A DNA stretch of 64,000 bases. Origin: Alloteropsis semialata (lineage: Eukaryota > Streptophyta > Magnoliopsida > Poales > Poaceae). The notes under the pieces were generated by a model. That model saw nothing but the letters and a program-made list of their open reading frames with translations. It did not search any database and had not been told where the DNA came from. The DNA lies in NCBI GenBank assembly GCA_004135705.1, contig CM014271.1:37919004-37983003 (forward strand), written 5' to 3'. A program made the translations under genes and the position numbers. Shown here one piece after another: positions 23,218-34,229 of this stretch; position 1 is the first letter of the stretch; every line of letters starts with the position of its first letter.

Positions 23218-23963
23218 TTATTATGAATATATTTATTATACTTTGTTATTTCATGTATACTTTGTTAATTCATGTAAACTTTGTTATTTCATGTAAACTT
23301 TGTTACTTGGTTAGAAATGATTATTAGTTATTGATTATTGTTTAGAAATGATTATTAGTTATTGTTTTGAAATGATTATTAGTTATTGTTTAGAAATGAA
23401 TTTGTTAGGATATTTTATAATTACATGCAAAATTTATTTATTATATGAATTAATGATTATTAGTTACTTGTTTAGAAATGATTACATGCAAAATTTATTT
23501 ATTATATGAATGAATGTTGTCATTTGTGATTAATGCAGAGGATGTTTTACCATGAAGTGCTCCCAATGAGAGAAACAGCAAAAGCTATTGCGGACCAACT
23601 ATTTGGATTCATTATGGACCAAGTTATAAGTCCGCTGGGAGAGTACCACCATGACGGAACCGAAATCGCTCTTTTGGACTCCCTTTCTGCTCCTTCTTCC
23701 AGTGCAGCTCGTAAATTGTAAATAACTTTTAAATGCTCTAACTTTTGTATTGGCCGATCTCAAATGTTTATATGTAAATGTTCGAAAAAATGCAATCAAA
23801 GTTGGGTCAAAATCAATTGACAATTGCGACGACTTCAATCTTATTGCGTGAAAGATCGTGTACGACATATGACATATGACGAGCAGACACGTAGACGCGT
23901 AGATTTGTATATAACTAACCCAAATATCAAACATTTAAAAAAAAAATAACCAAAAGAGCCTTT

Positions 23964-24152
23964 GGTACCGGTTGGTAACACCAACCGGTACCAAAGGCCC
24001 TCCCCCGAACGCCTACGCGGGGGGGTCCTTTGGTACCGGTTGGTGTTACCAACCGGTACCAAAGGCTCCCTTTGGTACCGGGTCTCGACCCGGTACCAAA
24101 GGCCGCCCCCCTTTAGTCACGGCTTCGCGGTACCGGTTCCAGAACCGGTACC
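23964..24152. repeat. Right subterminal repeats of CACTA 1
   Basis: Palindromes GGTACCGGTTGGT(A)A..ACCAACCGGTACC and GGTACCGGGTCTCGACCCGGTACC, the counterpart of those at the left end. Confidence 0.9.
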
Positions 24153-24200
24153 TAAGAGGGTTACGAACCGTGACCGATGAGAGGTTTTCTGGTAGTGAGA

Positions 24201-25130
24201 GCCGGACGTGCTATGTGAGTTCATCGTTAACGACTTCTTGCAACGGGATGGCGTGTTCTATTATGGTCCCTTTAAAACTCTGAAACTTGTTTTTTTGATA
24301 TATGGAGTCATTTGTAACTTGGTGTAATTGATATGTTTATGAGATGTGAGTACATTTGTAGCTCGCGACTTATTTGTGATGGTTAATTCTTATACATTTG
24401 TGGCTTGTTGGAAATAATGTGTATAATATATGCGTGTCAATAGGAAAGTTCCTGCTGTTGTGGAGTATTTATGTAGGTGCAAGGTGGATTGCAAATCCTG
24501 TTTGGCTCTAGGACACAGCCCATCCCTGTCCTACATTGGTGGCAAGGTTCAGTGTAATGGACGTTAAACAAAGCCTGTTACCCTTAATAACGTTTCAAAA
24601 AACAACGTGAAAGTTAACATGCATTATATGTAGCCAGCTACTTTTGAAAGAGTGAATTAGTAACCGACTTCATCCAATGGTTATTACCAGACTGGCATGT
24701 GTGTCCTGCGGAAGGTGCCGCATGGTGAATTGGTAATGCGTGTATAGTAATAGATACATATGTTGTATATAACTGCTTGCATTACATTTGATGTGTCATT
24801 ACAAATAATCCATCTCTGGTAACGGTTGCAGTGCTCCCTGTTAACAATGCTAATCTTCGTCTGTTATCAAATATATGGTTTTCACGTGCAGATTGCAAGG
24901 CTCTCGTCCATGCATGGTGACAATGTAACAAGGACAGCAAGACTATTGCAATCTTCATGAACCAAATATCACTTCGGCAAATGTCGTGACACGGCATCAT
25001 GCGAGGTTGCGAGCAGGAACATCGTGATCGATCTTCCTCTAAAGAGAATCACGGCAACAGATTGCTGTTCTCTGACCTGCCCTGCACGAATGAACGAATG
25101 AAGATGCTACGATGTAGAAGCAAGCTGAGA
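24201..25130. other. Intergenic, nothing recognised
   Basis: Unique-looking AT-rich sequence without a convincing gene. Just after the CACTA end one frame is open for about 40 codons (FLQRDGVFYYGPFK), perhaps a gene relic split by the insertion. Confidence 0.35.
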
Positions 25131-25816
25131 AAAATCGTGATGCCTGAACGGCTGGCTGCTCCTGCAACGTAGACAACCCCAGCCGGCGGTTAGGACACTG
25201 AAGTCTTGGTGTTCCTGGTTCCTCTCATGCCAAAACAGATAGTCCTGTGAAAAGCAAACAAATGGATCTACCATGATAGCTATGGCTATAGACACTGAAA
25301 TCAATCAGCATATTGCATGCTGACGAAGCCCTGACCAAATCGATTGACTCATCGCCAGGAAATTTGGAGGATTCGTGGAGGGAAGCAGAGGAATGGAATA
25401 TATGAGCAAGAGGTAGGTCGGAATGAATGTATGGGTGGCAAAGTGGTTTGGATATTTCAAAGCATCAAATTATCAACCTAACCCAGCTTTATTCTTTGGC
25501 TCTTGAAACATGCAAAATGGAAAATTTTCAGTTCATCTACTCGCCAAAAAAAAAGTGAAAATTTTGCAGAGCATCATATTTCAGAGCAGGACCTGAATTG
25601 CTCAAGGATATGTTTTGGCACAACCGCACAAGTCAAGTTCTTATATCTTCGTAGCAGGCTGAAATATCGAATGCATTCATGGACACATTTTAGATCTGCA
25701 GCAGAGCTGCATATCAAGTTTGGTGGCAGCAGAAATAGGATGGAACAAATGGATGGCTGTGGCAAAGTGCTTGCCATATTTCAGTGCATCATATATATGT
25801 CGAACAAATCGACGTG
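25131..25816. repeat. Duplicated low-copy unit, leftmost copies
   Basis: Contains TTCCTGGTTCCTCTCATGCC(A) near 25215, GGAATATATGAGC near 25395 and GGCAAAGTGG...TTTCAAAGCATCA near 25437-25470, which recur in diverged form at 27230-27650 and 34330-34510. A further partial copy starts near 25755 and continues beyond the CACTA at 27106. On the minus strand an exon-like stretch with acceptor ACAG begins at about 25246 (FWHERNQE). Confidence 0.55.
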
Positions 25817-27102
25817 CACTACGGGAAATCCCAAGTTTGCCGAGTGTCTTCATGTTTGCCGAGTGTTTTTTTTCGGGCACTCGGCAAACAACTTGTTTGC
25901 CGAGTGTTTTTCAAAAAGCACTCGGCAAAAAAAAACACTCGGCAAAAATAGGGTTTGCCGAGTGTCAAAAAAACACTCGGCAAAGATATTTTTTGCCGAG
26001 TGTAAAAAAAACACTCGGCAAACAATATCTTTGCCGAGTGTTTTTTTTTACACTCGGCAAAGGTACTGTTTGCCGAGTGTTTTTTTTTGACACTCGGCAA
26101 AATCATAATTAAAACCATATTTTAAAGTAGTAAATCAATTCAAATTAAAAAGTTTTGAACTACAAAGTTGTATAACTTCTCAAGATGTTGAACTTTTAGT
26201 TTGGTCATTTCTTCATTCGACAAATTCATATGAATATTGTTCACAAAAACTAGATCTCCCGTAGAGTTTCCTGAAACTATAAGAGAGATCTAAAAGATTT
26301 GTGAACAATGTTACTCCCACTACATCGGATGAAGAAATATCATATATCAAAGTTGTAGATCTTCAGAAGTTATACAACTTTGTAGTTTAAAATTTTTTAA
26401 TTTGAATTTGTTGTGCTAATGAAAAGTACGTTTGTAGTTCTCAAAATTTGAAATTTGAGTTTTTTCAAACGACCTCGGATGAAAAAACAGTCAAAATAAG
26501 AGTTGTAGATCACAATAAGTTATGAAACTTTGTAGTTGACAACTTTTCATTTGAAATCATATAGTCAATGAAAACTAAGTATGAATGTTCTCAAATTTGA
26601 AATTCAAATTTTATAAACGACCTCGGATGGAGAAACTACCAAAATAAAATTTGTAGATTTCAAAAAGTTATAAAACTTTGTAATTGACAAGTTTTTAATT
26701 TGAAATCATTTAGGGCCTCAAACAAACAATTTGCACTCAGTTTAGTATAATACGGTAGGAATCAAAACAATATCTAATCACAAGTGAGAGTGTGATGCAA
26801 TGGTAGAGAAGGTCACGCGCAAGAGAGAGGTCGCGGGTTCGAATCCCACCAACCGCGTAGCGTGCGAATTTTCCGCGAAAAATGGCACGACTTGCAACTT
26901 GATGGCTTGGATGGTTGGAGTCCTTCCCACATTGGAATAAATTTTTTTGCTATTATTTTCGGTTTTTTGAGCGGCACTCGGCAAACAGCTCTTTGCCGTC
27001 GCACTGTTTGCCGAGTGTAACACTCGGCAAAGTGTTTGCCGAGTGCATTTCGGCCTTTGCCGAGTGCATCTGGCACTCGGCAAACAGCCGGTTCCCGTAG
27101 TG
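25817..27102. mobile_element. Non-autonomous CACTA transposon 3
   Basis: It starts CACTACGGGAAATCCC and ends GGTTCCCGTAGTG with a 3-bp duplication GTG (25814-25816 and 27103-27105). The subterminal regions (25837-26100 and 26973-27085) hold many copies of TTTGCCGAGTG and its complement CACTCGGCAAA. The 1286-bp element has no transposase. The middle has imperfect inverted repeats (about 26237-26312) and repeats with GTTGTAGAT and AACTTTGTAGTTGACAA, plus a tRNA-like sequence. Confidence 0.93.
26786..26858 (+). ncRNA. tRNA-like sequence with pol III A and B boxes (pseudo-tRNA or SINE head)
   Basis: An A box TGATGCAATGG (26793-26803) matches the tRNA consensus at 10 of 11 positions. A B box GGTTCGAATCC (26836-26846) is a perfect match. 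Their spacing of 43 bases fits a tRNA. A T-arm-like stem can form, but I cannot fold a clean acceptor or anticodon arm, so it is not a working tRNA gene. Confidence 0.6.
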
Positions 27103-28315
27103 GTGTACCTTTAGCTCCCAAACATGCCAAATGGACAATGCATAATTACTCTCTGACCAGCTTTTTGGGTCATACTTCTTGACTAATAAAGTGAAAACCT
27201 CAACACAATTCAATCAATCATGCAGCTATTCCTGGTTCCTCTCATGCCAGAACTGATAGTGCTGTAAAAAGCAGAGAAATAAAACTTTATTATTTGAGTC
27301 ATCAAGTGAATTTTATAACGTGCCAATATTTTTTCTAACCTTTGTTGATTTTTTTGTGAACTGCAATTGACTTGGAACATCATTCCAGCTTATTACACAT
27401 TTTATATGTACTCCTTTTGCATCTCCATCAGAGAGGCTGCATCTGCATGCGCAACAAATTTTGTGACAGTGGAGTCAAGGAGCTGAGCTTTTGCTGAGTT
27501 ATGTAGAGAAACAGGGTGAGAGCATATATAAGGAGGAGATAGAACCCAATGAATATATTGATGTTGGCAAAGTGGGTGGGGTTTTTTAGAGCATCAGTTA
27601 ACTAATTGGATCGAATTTCTGGCTGTTCAAACTTGCCAGCTGGAAATGCTTATCCTCACATATATTTATGTGAAAGTGTAGAAATTGGAAGGTGTTCTTT
27701 TGCATGAAGGGAAATGGCATTCTAGCATGAGCCTTGTGATCAACAACTCGTCATTTAGACATTCCCTAACAAAAGGCATGACAAAGACTCAGGGAAATAG
27801 GATGGCATCATAGTACTAAACTTCTTTCTTGCATCCTTTTTCCCACTGCCTCCTAAGCCTAAACATAGTATATCACATAACATAAAGAATCAAAGTGAAC
27901 TCGGCGTGTTCATGAATCTTCATGCACCGAATGCAAATGTGTGCTTCGCCTTTCCTATAATGATTATGACTGTATAGTATCTATAATACTAAAGAAGCTC
28001 TCAGCAACACTGGCATGAGGGGAATAATATGGGAAAGGAATTCACGTATTGGAAATGTAGTGGTTGCAGTTATCAGCAGCATATGAGCACACTAGAGATT
28101 TTCGATTTAAGCACACGTCAATACAGGGAGAAAATGGAAGCTATATAATGAGGCTCTATGAAGAAGAAGTTGCGCTGTATTTATTAATCTATGGAAGCAT
28201 TGAAATTAAAAAAATAGCAGGCTATATTACACCTCCATATAGGTGCTGCTGAAGCTATTAAAATTTGATGTAGTTTCTGTTTCAAAATTACAAATTTGAG
28301 AAGGGAAGCAAGAGT
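27103..28315. repeat. Duplicated low-copy unit, copy A (left part)
   Basis: Shares many blocks with 34230-36042 and 45546-45815: TATATAAGGAGGA near 27518, TGCATGAAGGGAAATGGCA near 27702, CCCACTGCCTCCTAAGCCTAA near 27843, TCTTCATGCAC(C/T)GAATGC near 27916, ATTACACCTCCATATAGGT near 28223. No coding is evident. It is cut by CACTA 2 at 28316 and resumes at 33275. Confidence 0.7.
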
Positions 28316-28342
28316 CACTACTACAAAAACCAGCACCCCCTT

Positions 28343-28478
28343 CACCAGCGGTTCTGGCCAAACCGCTGGTGAAGGCCCATCACCAGCGGTTCATAAGCGC
28401 CGGGCCCCACTAGGCATTGGAACCGCTGGTGAAGGGTACCCTTCACCAGCGGTTCGTAATACGAACCGCTGGTGAAGG
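28343..28478. repeat. Left subterminal repeats of CACTA 2
   Basis: Alternating CACCAGCGGTT and AACCGCTGGTG, forming several short hairpins. Confidence 0.9.
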
Positions 28479-28829
28479 TCCCGCACAGTATAAAGCCCCC
28501 TCCCCTTCTTCTCCAACCCGACGGGGCACCATTTTTTCACCATTTTTCACCCAATTTCACTTGGAAGCTGCCATATTTGAAGGTATGGACCTCACCCACT
28601 TATTTTGTGGTTGGTAACTTGCATCTCATTACTTTGTAGCTTGTTTCATTTGTTTGATTTCGAAATTTGGCCAAATTTTGAAGGAGAGGTGTTTGTTCAT
28701 GGTAGAACCATTTCTCTCCCAGTTTTTCATGGTGAAACCCGAAATTTGAAGTTGCCAAGTCTCTTGTATGCTATAAGGTTGGTATCTCATCCCTTCTCTA
28801 ATTGATAGCTTGTTTGGATGGTTAGATTT

Positions 28830-29265
28830 TTTGAATTTGGTAGAAAGTCAAGAATTTGATGAATTTTGTTTAGTGATGGATCAATGTGATGATTTCAATG
28901 TAGATGTCATGAATTCCACAATATTAGTGAATTTCATTTAGTGATGGATCTATGTGATGAATTTGCTAGAAGGTCATGAGTTTTTTGAATTTGGTAGAAA
29001 CTCATGAATTTGATGAATTTTGTTATGTGATGGATCAGTGTGATGATTTCAATGTTGATTTCATGATTTCCACATTATTAGTGAATTTAATTTAGTGATG
29101 GATCAATGTGATGAATTTGCTAGAAGGTCATGAGTTGTTTTTTGAATTTGGTGGAAAGTCATGAATTTGATGAATTTTGTTTTGTGATGGATCAATATAG
29201 ATGTCATGAATTCCACATTATTAGTGAATTTCATTTAGTGATGGATTTATCTAATATCGTTCATA
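28830..29265. repeat. Tandem repeat of about 155 bp in CACTA 2 leader
   Basis: Near-identical blocks begin at about 28833, 28985 and 29140 with TTTGAATTTGGT(A/G)GAAA and continue through GATGAATTTTGTT and GTGATGGATCA. Confidence 0.8.
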
Positions 29266-29266
29266 G

Positions 29267-30418
29267 ATGGATCGAGGATGGATGTATGGTTCGGCGAGAA
29301 GAGATCCTATGTTCATTATGGGAGTTGATTCTTTTGTGAAGGCCGCAAAGTTGTATGTCACCAACAATAGAAAGGATGGAGGATATATATATTGCCCATA
29401 CCTTGATTGCCAAAATAAGAAGCTATACAAGAATGTTGGGGAGATCCGCAGTGATTTGCTCATTAGGGGTTTCATGCAGAATTATCATATTTGGAATAAG
29501 CATGGGGAGGATGGTGAGAATGAACCTTTGGAAGCCGCTAGGGTTACCGCGAAACGCAGCAATGTCGCCGCAAGGGGGAATGTGCAAGAATCTATCCACG
29601 TCGCCATGGAGGAGGCTGTGAATGCAACCGTAGAGGAATCAATGCCCCCGGACGTAAGTGAACCCTTTCGAGACACGTTGGCTGGTGATGATGCGGTGGA
29701 TGGCCTAGAGCAGATGATACGTGATGGCGAGCCGGAATTCCTTGATGAAAGAAATCTGAAAAAATTGGAGCAGATGAGAAAGGATGCCAAAATACCGTTG
29801 TACAAAGGTTGCAACATGTCAAAGTTGGAAGCTAACCTTAGGTTATTGGAGATGAAATCAAGCAATGGTTTGTCCGATAAAGGTTTCAATGAATTGCTGA
29901 AGCTACTGCGGACAATGCTTCCAAGCCCGAATGAGTTGCCGGAGACCACATACGAGGCCAAGCAAATGATGTGCCCAATGGGGCTTGAAGTACAAAGAAT
30001 TCATGCATGCCCCAATGATTGCATCCTATATCGTGGCGACTACGAAGACATGGACACGTGCCCGGTGTGCGAAGCTTCACGATACAGTTGTGAGTTGGCT
30101 AAATCAATGACATGTGACAGGAACAAGAGACCCCCAGCAAAGGTGGTGTGGTATTTTCCAATAATCCCCAGGTTAAAACGTTTGTTTGCAAACGCGAAGA
30201 CGGCTAAGCTAATGCGTTGGCACGAAGAAGATCGTTTGAGAGATGGCAAGCTTAGACACCCAGCAGATGCTTCACAATGGCGGGCTATCAATTACAAATT
30301 CAAGCGATCATTTTCAAATGAGATAAGGAACGTAAGGTTCGGATTGAGTACTGATGGGATGTGCCCATTTAACATGGTTAGCAGCAAATACAGCACTTGG
30401 CCCGTGACACGAAGGTGA
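29267..30418 (+). pseudogene. tnp2: TNP2-type transposase, N-terminal half only
   Basis: 383 codons open from the ATG at 29267 (MDRGWMYGSARRDPMFIMGV). It shows the transposase-associated domain with a Cys-containing YCPYLDCQNKK, an acidic linker, then LGLEVQRIHACPNDCILYRG, VVWYFPIIPRLKRLF and RFGLSTDGMCPF. It stops right after YSTWPV at a deletion junction; in CACTA 1 the same point is followed by the tnp2 core. The catalytic part is therefore lost. Confidence 0.9.
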
Positions 30419-32682
30419 TGAAGGGACTTGTTCCATGGGCGCTTGCGTTCGAAGGTGATGAAGCCAGTTACAGAAGTCGCTCGAGGAGCAAGGCAAAACA
30501 CGAGGCGGCCTGGGAGAAAGTTATACAAGTTGTTCGCCAAGAAGTAACTGAGCAAAAAAAGCAATTGCTCGCAGAGCTTAGCAGACAACAAACTGTGCCT
30601 CAACCTGTCCCTTCTCAAGATGTTGGTCAGACTCGCACGAGCCCTATAATGGTGCGGAGTAGTTGCGGAAGCACCCCTGCCGCCGATGATGATGCAAATA
30701 CTCGATTCCCTGTTGATGAGATCACTGGTCCAACACCTTGCAGCCTGTATGTCCAGGATAGGTACTTTAGGACTAAGGTGGCTATTGGTCAGGCAGAGCC
30801 TACCGGTGAAGAAGTTATGTTGCATTGCCGGCCATTACCGAAAGGGTATGCCAAGGTCACCATCGATGCATTAGTCAAGAACCGGTACCGTAGAGTGGAG
30901 TTAGATATCCCTGGTGGGGATGATAAGAAGACACTCGGGGATAACATTGGATGCTTTGTGGCATGGCGGAAGCGATACATATCATTTGGTCCAGATTCTG
31001 ACTCCGATGATGATACCTCGGGTCCTGCTCCATCACCTCCTCAAAGGGATCCGAGTCCGGTCCCTCAAAGGGATCCAAGCCCTCCCGCTGCTAGAGAGCA
31101 AACACGGCCTCCTCCATCTCCGCCAAAGAAGCGCTCCTCTCAAAGGCTAGGATCTCAAAAACGACGATCTGATGACGTAGAGGAGGAAAGCTCGTGTAAG
31201 CAATCGACTAGAAAAAGGGGGGTGAGTGGGAGCATAACTTCGTTATTGAAACCTTCTCCTGAAAAGCAACCTGTTCCTAAAGATGCCATGATGCATTTTC
31301 TCAAAACAAGCAAATATCCACAGACAGGTGATAACTGACCTCGAAAGTCGGACTTTGAACACACCATCAGTAAGGCGGATGTGTTGGAAGCAGGTAAAGA
31401 TGTGTTTCATAGTGAGTTAAAAAAGAGGAGGAATTTTCTACAGTCAGCTAACCTCTCGGAGGAAGACCTATTGGCGATCCAGCATGGTGGCACTCTACCC
31501 CCGCCAAAGAGATCATGGCCGTTTAAGCCCAGGGGAGATCTAGTGGAACCGCACTTAATACCTCACTTAACCACGAGACTACGACAGTTGCATACTTGGT
31601 ACAAACAACAAAGCGGTTCAAGCTTTGGGGCAAGATTCGATGATAAGGATTTTCCAGGGCGTGGGGAATCCATATTGTGGATTAAATTCGAGTACCTCCA
31701 TGAGTTCTACCAACAAACCGCGCTTGACTGCAATATCATGAGCTTGTGGTGTTTGTAAGTTTCTATATAATGTCATCATATAACTTACATCGGTTACAAT
31801 GTATTATCACTTCTAACTTTAATCTTTTTGTAGGATGGAAGCGCACAAGTGCAGGGAAGAGAATGTTAGAAACGTCGGCTTCTTGGACCCTTGTGCTGTA
31901 AATGAGCAGACACTAGGCTACACGAGCACCAGGGACTACTTGACAAGGGCTTTCCTCGCTATGCAAGACAAAAAATACATTTTTCTCTCGTACAATGGCG
32001 AGTAAGTGTCAACGATAACCCTGTACTTTCATTGGTTTCACTTTGTACTAAATCACTTTTGTGTCAGATTCCACCATGTCCTCTTTCAAATCGAGCTTGA
32101 ACAGAGTCAGATAAAGATTTTCGATTCCAGAGCATATCCGAATCCTAAAGAAAAATACAAGCTCATCCTTAAAGATCTGAACTTGTAAGTCAAATAATTC
32201 TTCATGTATATTGAGTAGTCGAATGCTACATTTCCTTGGCTCCAACTAAGTTTGAAATTTCATAGGGCCTTCGCAAAGTACCGCAAGAAAAGCAAAATCC
32301 ATAGACCCTTTTGGGGCGATTTTGAAGTGGTTGAAGCCAAATGGATCATTAGGCAGCCTCCTGGCAACGATCACTGTGGGTTCTATGTAATGCATTACAT
32401 TCACACCGCAACAGGAGATGATTTTGGCGCTCTTGATGATCAGGTTCGTACGTCAGTCTTAATTCAGTTGCAATCTCATTTGCATTCTCATTATTTCTCA
32501 TTTGCATTCTCATTCTCATTACTTGTGTACTTAATCCATTATTTCTTATTTTCTTGATGTAGAGATGTGAGCTAGAAACTTCAGAGTTGCTACTTACAGC
32601 GATTTTGGGATTCCAAGAGCAACTCGCAGGATTCATTTTGGACCATGTTGTAAAACCTGGTGGAGAGTACTGCATTATCTAG
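30419..32682 (+). pseudogene. Second-gene remnant of CACTA 2 with Ulp1-like C48 protease
   Basis: From about 30419 the frame of the second gene begins in its middle (VPWALAFEGDEASYRSRSRS), then a Pro-rich, basic linker. A single in-frame TGA at 31336-31338 interrupts it; the same frame continues to the exon end at 31754. Further exons with GT-AG borders are 31834-32001, 32068-32184, 32266-32443 and 32563-32682. The protease triad is present: His in FHHVLFQI, Asp in IFDSRA, Cys in DHCGFYVMHY. The product ends GEYCII. The stop and missing N-terminus argue against function. Confidence 0.82.
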
Positions 32683-32877
32683 ACTTGTAATAATTTTAAT
32701 TCAGCAGATGTTTGTGTTTGATTCTGAACTTGTGGTTCAATCATGTGGTTGAATTATGAACTTGTGTTGATGTAATAATTGTTAAGCTTCTGGATTATTC
32801 ATGTGCTGTTCAAATATTATTGCTGCTGCTGGAAATTTATTAATTGCAGCTGAAATTTTTTTTGGTTGTTAGACACT

Positions 32878-33095
32878 TATCACCAGCGGTTCGTAATACA
32901 AACCGCTGGTGATGACCCCAACATCACCAGCGGTTCGTAATACAAACCGCTGGTGATGCTAGGTTCCTAGCATCACCAGCGGTTCGTGGAACAAGCCGCT
33001 GGTGATGCTAGGGGCATCACCAGCGGTTTGTATTACGAACCGCTGGTGATGTTGGGGTCATCACCAGCGGTTTGTATTACGAACCGCTGGTGATA
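32878..33095. repeat. 82-bp perfect inverted repeat in right subterminal region
   Basis: Arms 32878-32959 and 33014-33095 are perfect reverse complements, separated by 54 bp that itself holds smaller palindromes. The arms consist of CACCAGCGGTTCGTAATAC and AACCGCTGGTGAT units. Related single units continue to about 33175. Confidence 0.93.
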
Positions 33096-33274
33096 CTAGG
33101 GGCATCACCAGCGGTTTGTATTACGAACCGCTGGTGATACTAGGGGCATCACCAGCGGTTTTAAAACCGGTGGTGAAACCCAGGGTCTTCACAAGCGCTT
33201 TTTCAGCAGCACTTCCAAAAACCGGCGCTGAAGGCCCCTTACGAACCGGCGCTAATGCCTTTTGTGTAGTAGTG

Positions 33275-33810
33275 AGTGTTCATTCTTGGACAGTTTAGTT
33301 AATTGAAGGTTGTGGTATCAGAATGAAATCAGTCGGAGGGTTGGATAAAAAAAAACAATGCATGTGGTTCCAAAATAGTTAGTAAAGTATAATTGGGAAT
33401 GGTTTGTGGAAGTCTTCATCACTTTTACGCATGGTCAGTTTCACAACTTTAGGACCCAAATGGCAAACCAGGCTAAAGTAGAGCTCTGCACATGACGTTA
33501 GTTCATTAATTACAATGTCAACCTAGTTTCACAGAACAGAGCATCAAAACCGACGTCTATAGAGATTGTAAACCATCTGAAGTTTGGACCTCGTCCAGAT
33601 TAATGCACTTCTCACTTCTCTCATGCTTCTTACCAACCAAGTATAAAGAATATCTCGCCTCTTGGCTTGTTGAAACAATAAATGAGAAATCAGCATTTTG
33701 ACTGAGGCAAGAGAAATATAAAAAAATAGGTCACCTAGAATTTGGTAGTTTCGATCTTCAGCTTAGATAAACTATATTTGACCATAATTGCTTTAGTCAC
33801 ATACTTAGTT
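33275..33810. repeat. Duplicated low-copy unit, copy A (right part)
   Basis: It matches 46160-46680: GTTAATT..AAGGTTGTG..ATCAG(A/G)ATGAA, CAGTCGG, CTCATGCTTCTTACCA and AATGAGAAATCA(G/A)C(A/G)TTTTGAC. No gene seen. Confidence 0.7.
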
Positions 33811-33981
33811 TGACTAGAATGAAAATAACAACTTGAACTGGAAGTTTTCCAAAAACTACACATATTGTGACAAACAAAACAAAAACTCAGATACCTAGGA
33901 GCTTTGTGGATGTCAGACCTTGTATGCAGCTTCTAACATGCAACGTCCTTCCAGCTTATAACACATCAAGATTTGTCCTAC

Positions 33982-34110
33982 CACTACTACACAAAGAGTT
34001 TATAGGTGCACGCGATTTTGGTTTTTAGGCGTGGGTCGAAGGCCCGCTCCTACTTTTCATTCCTAAACATAGCGTGTTTTCAAGAGCAGGCCTCAACCCG
34101 CTCCTAAAAA
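33982..34110. mobile_element. Fragment of another CACTA element (one end only)
   Basis: It starts CACTACTACACAAAGAG, followed by subterminal-like inverted units GGCCCGCTCCTA and TAGGCGTGGG. I find no matching second end or target duplication, so it is a truncated end. Confidence 0.45.
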
Positions 34111-34229
34111 TCATTTTCCAATTTTTTTAAAAAAAATAATTGAAAATAAATTACAAAAAGAGATAAATAGAAAAAATAATCCAACCAGCTACCAACCCGA
34201 TTACTACAAGCTATAGAATTTTTGGACAC

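Larger units (their letters stand above)
19436..23721 (+). pseudogene. Second gene of CACTA 1: Transposase_24-like region fused to Ulp1-like C48 protease
   Basis: The ATG at about 19438 begins MPRQRQAARRGGY. A Transposase_24 (Ptta/En/Spm) region follows (about 20190-20880) with KLEGRLVITDVAEDGRPVAP and ISLQRWKPCDD. A frame change lies near 20760-20880; DTYRSRSRSK lies just before the ORF at 21062-22195. The C-terminal protease spans exons 22278-22451, 22543-22726, 22812-22913 and 23539-23721, with GT-AG introns. The catalytic His is in FHWILLVI, the Asp in VVMDSL and the Cys in TNLCGYYVCQW. So the Ulp1 triad is kept while upstream parts are broken. Ulp1-like enzymes cut SUMO-type substrates; the role in CACTA elements is unknown to me. 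Confidence 0.8.
14353..24197 (+). mobile_element. CACTA (En/Spm) transposon 1, two-gene, near full length
   Basis: It starts CACTACCAGAGAACTCGC and ends with the inverse GGTTTTCTGGTAGTG, with a 3-bp target duplication AGA (14350-14352 and 24198-24200). Length is 9845 bp. Subterminal regions are packed with palindromic GGTACCGG units. Two genes lie inside on the plus strand: a TNP2-type transposase (15939-19269) and a Transposase_24-like/Ulp1 gene (19436-23721). Several frameshifts in the first gene make the element non-autonomous now. Confidence 0.95.
28316..33274 (+). mobile_element. CACTA transposon 2, internally deleted
   Basis: The ends are CACTACTACAAAAACCAGC and TTTTGTGTAGTAGTG, with target duplication AGT (28313-28315 and 33275-33277). 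It is 4959 bp. Subterminal repeats are CACCAGCGGTT and AACCGCTGGTG. The first half of a tnp2 gene is joined directly to the back half of the second gene, so the middle of the element is missing compared with CACTA 1. Confidence 0.95.

Noticed and set aside
25503..26118. Overlapping ORFs on both strands with CRVF/KHSAK repeats
   Set aside because: They come from the TTTGCCGAGTG subterminal repeats of CACTA 3, not from a protein gene.
26786..26858. Functional tRNA gene
   Set aside because: A and B boxes fit, but acceptor and anticodon stems do not pair properly.
26778..27130. Minus-strand ORFs with GFEPATSLL and WDSNPRPLS
   Set aside because: This peptide is the antisense of the tRNA-like B box region, a common false gene in plant annotations.
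32878..33175. Regularly spaced repeats that could suggest a CRISPR array
   Set aside because: The units are palindromic CACTA subterminal motifs with no unique spacers, in a eukaryotic genome.
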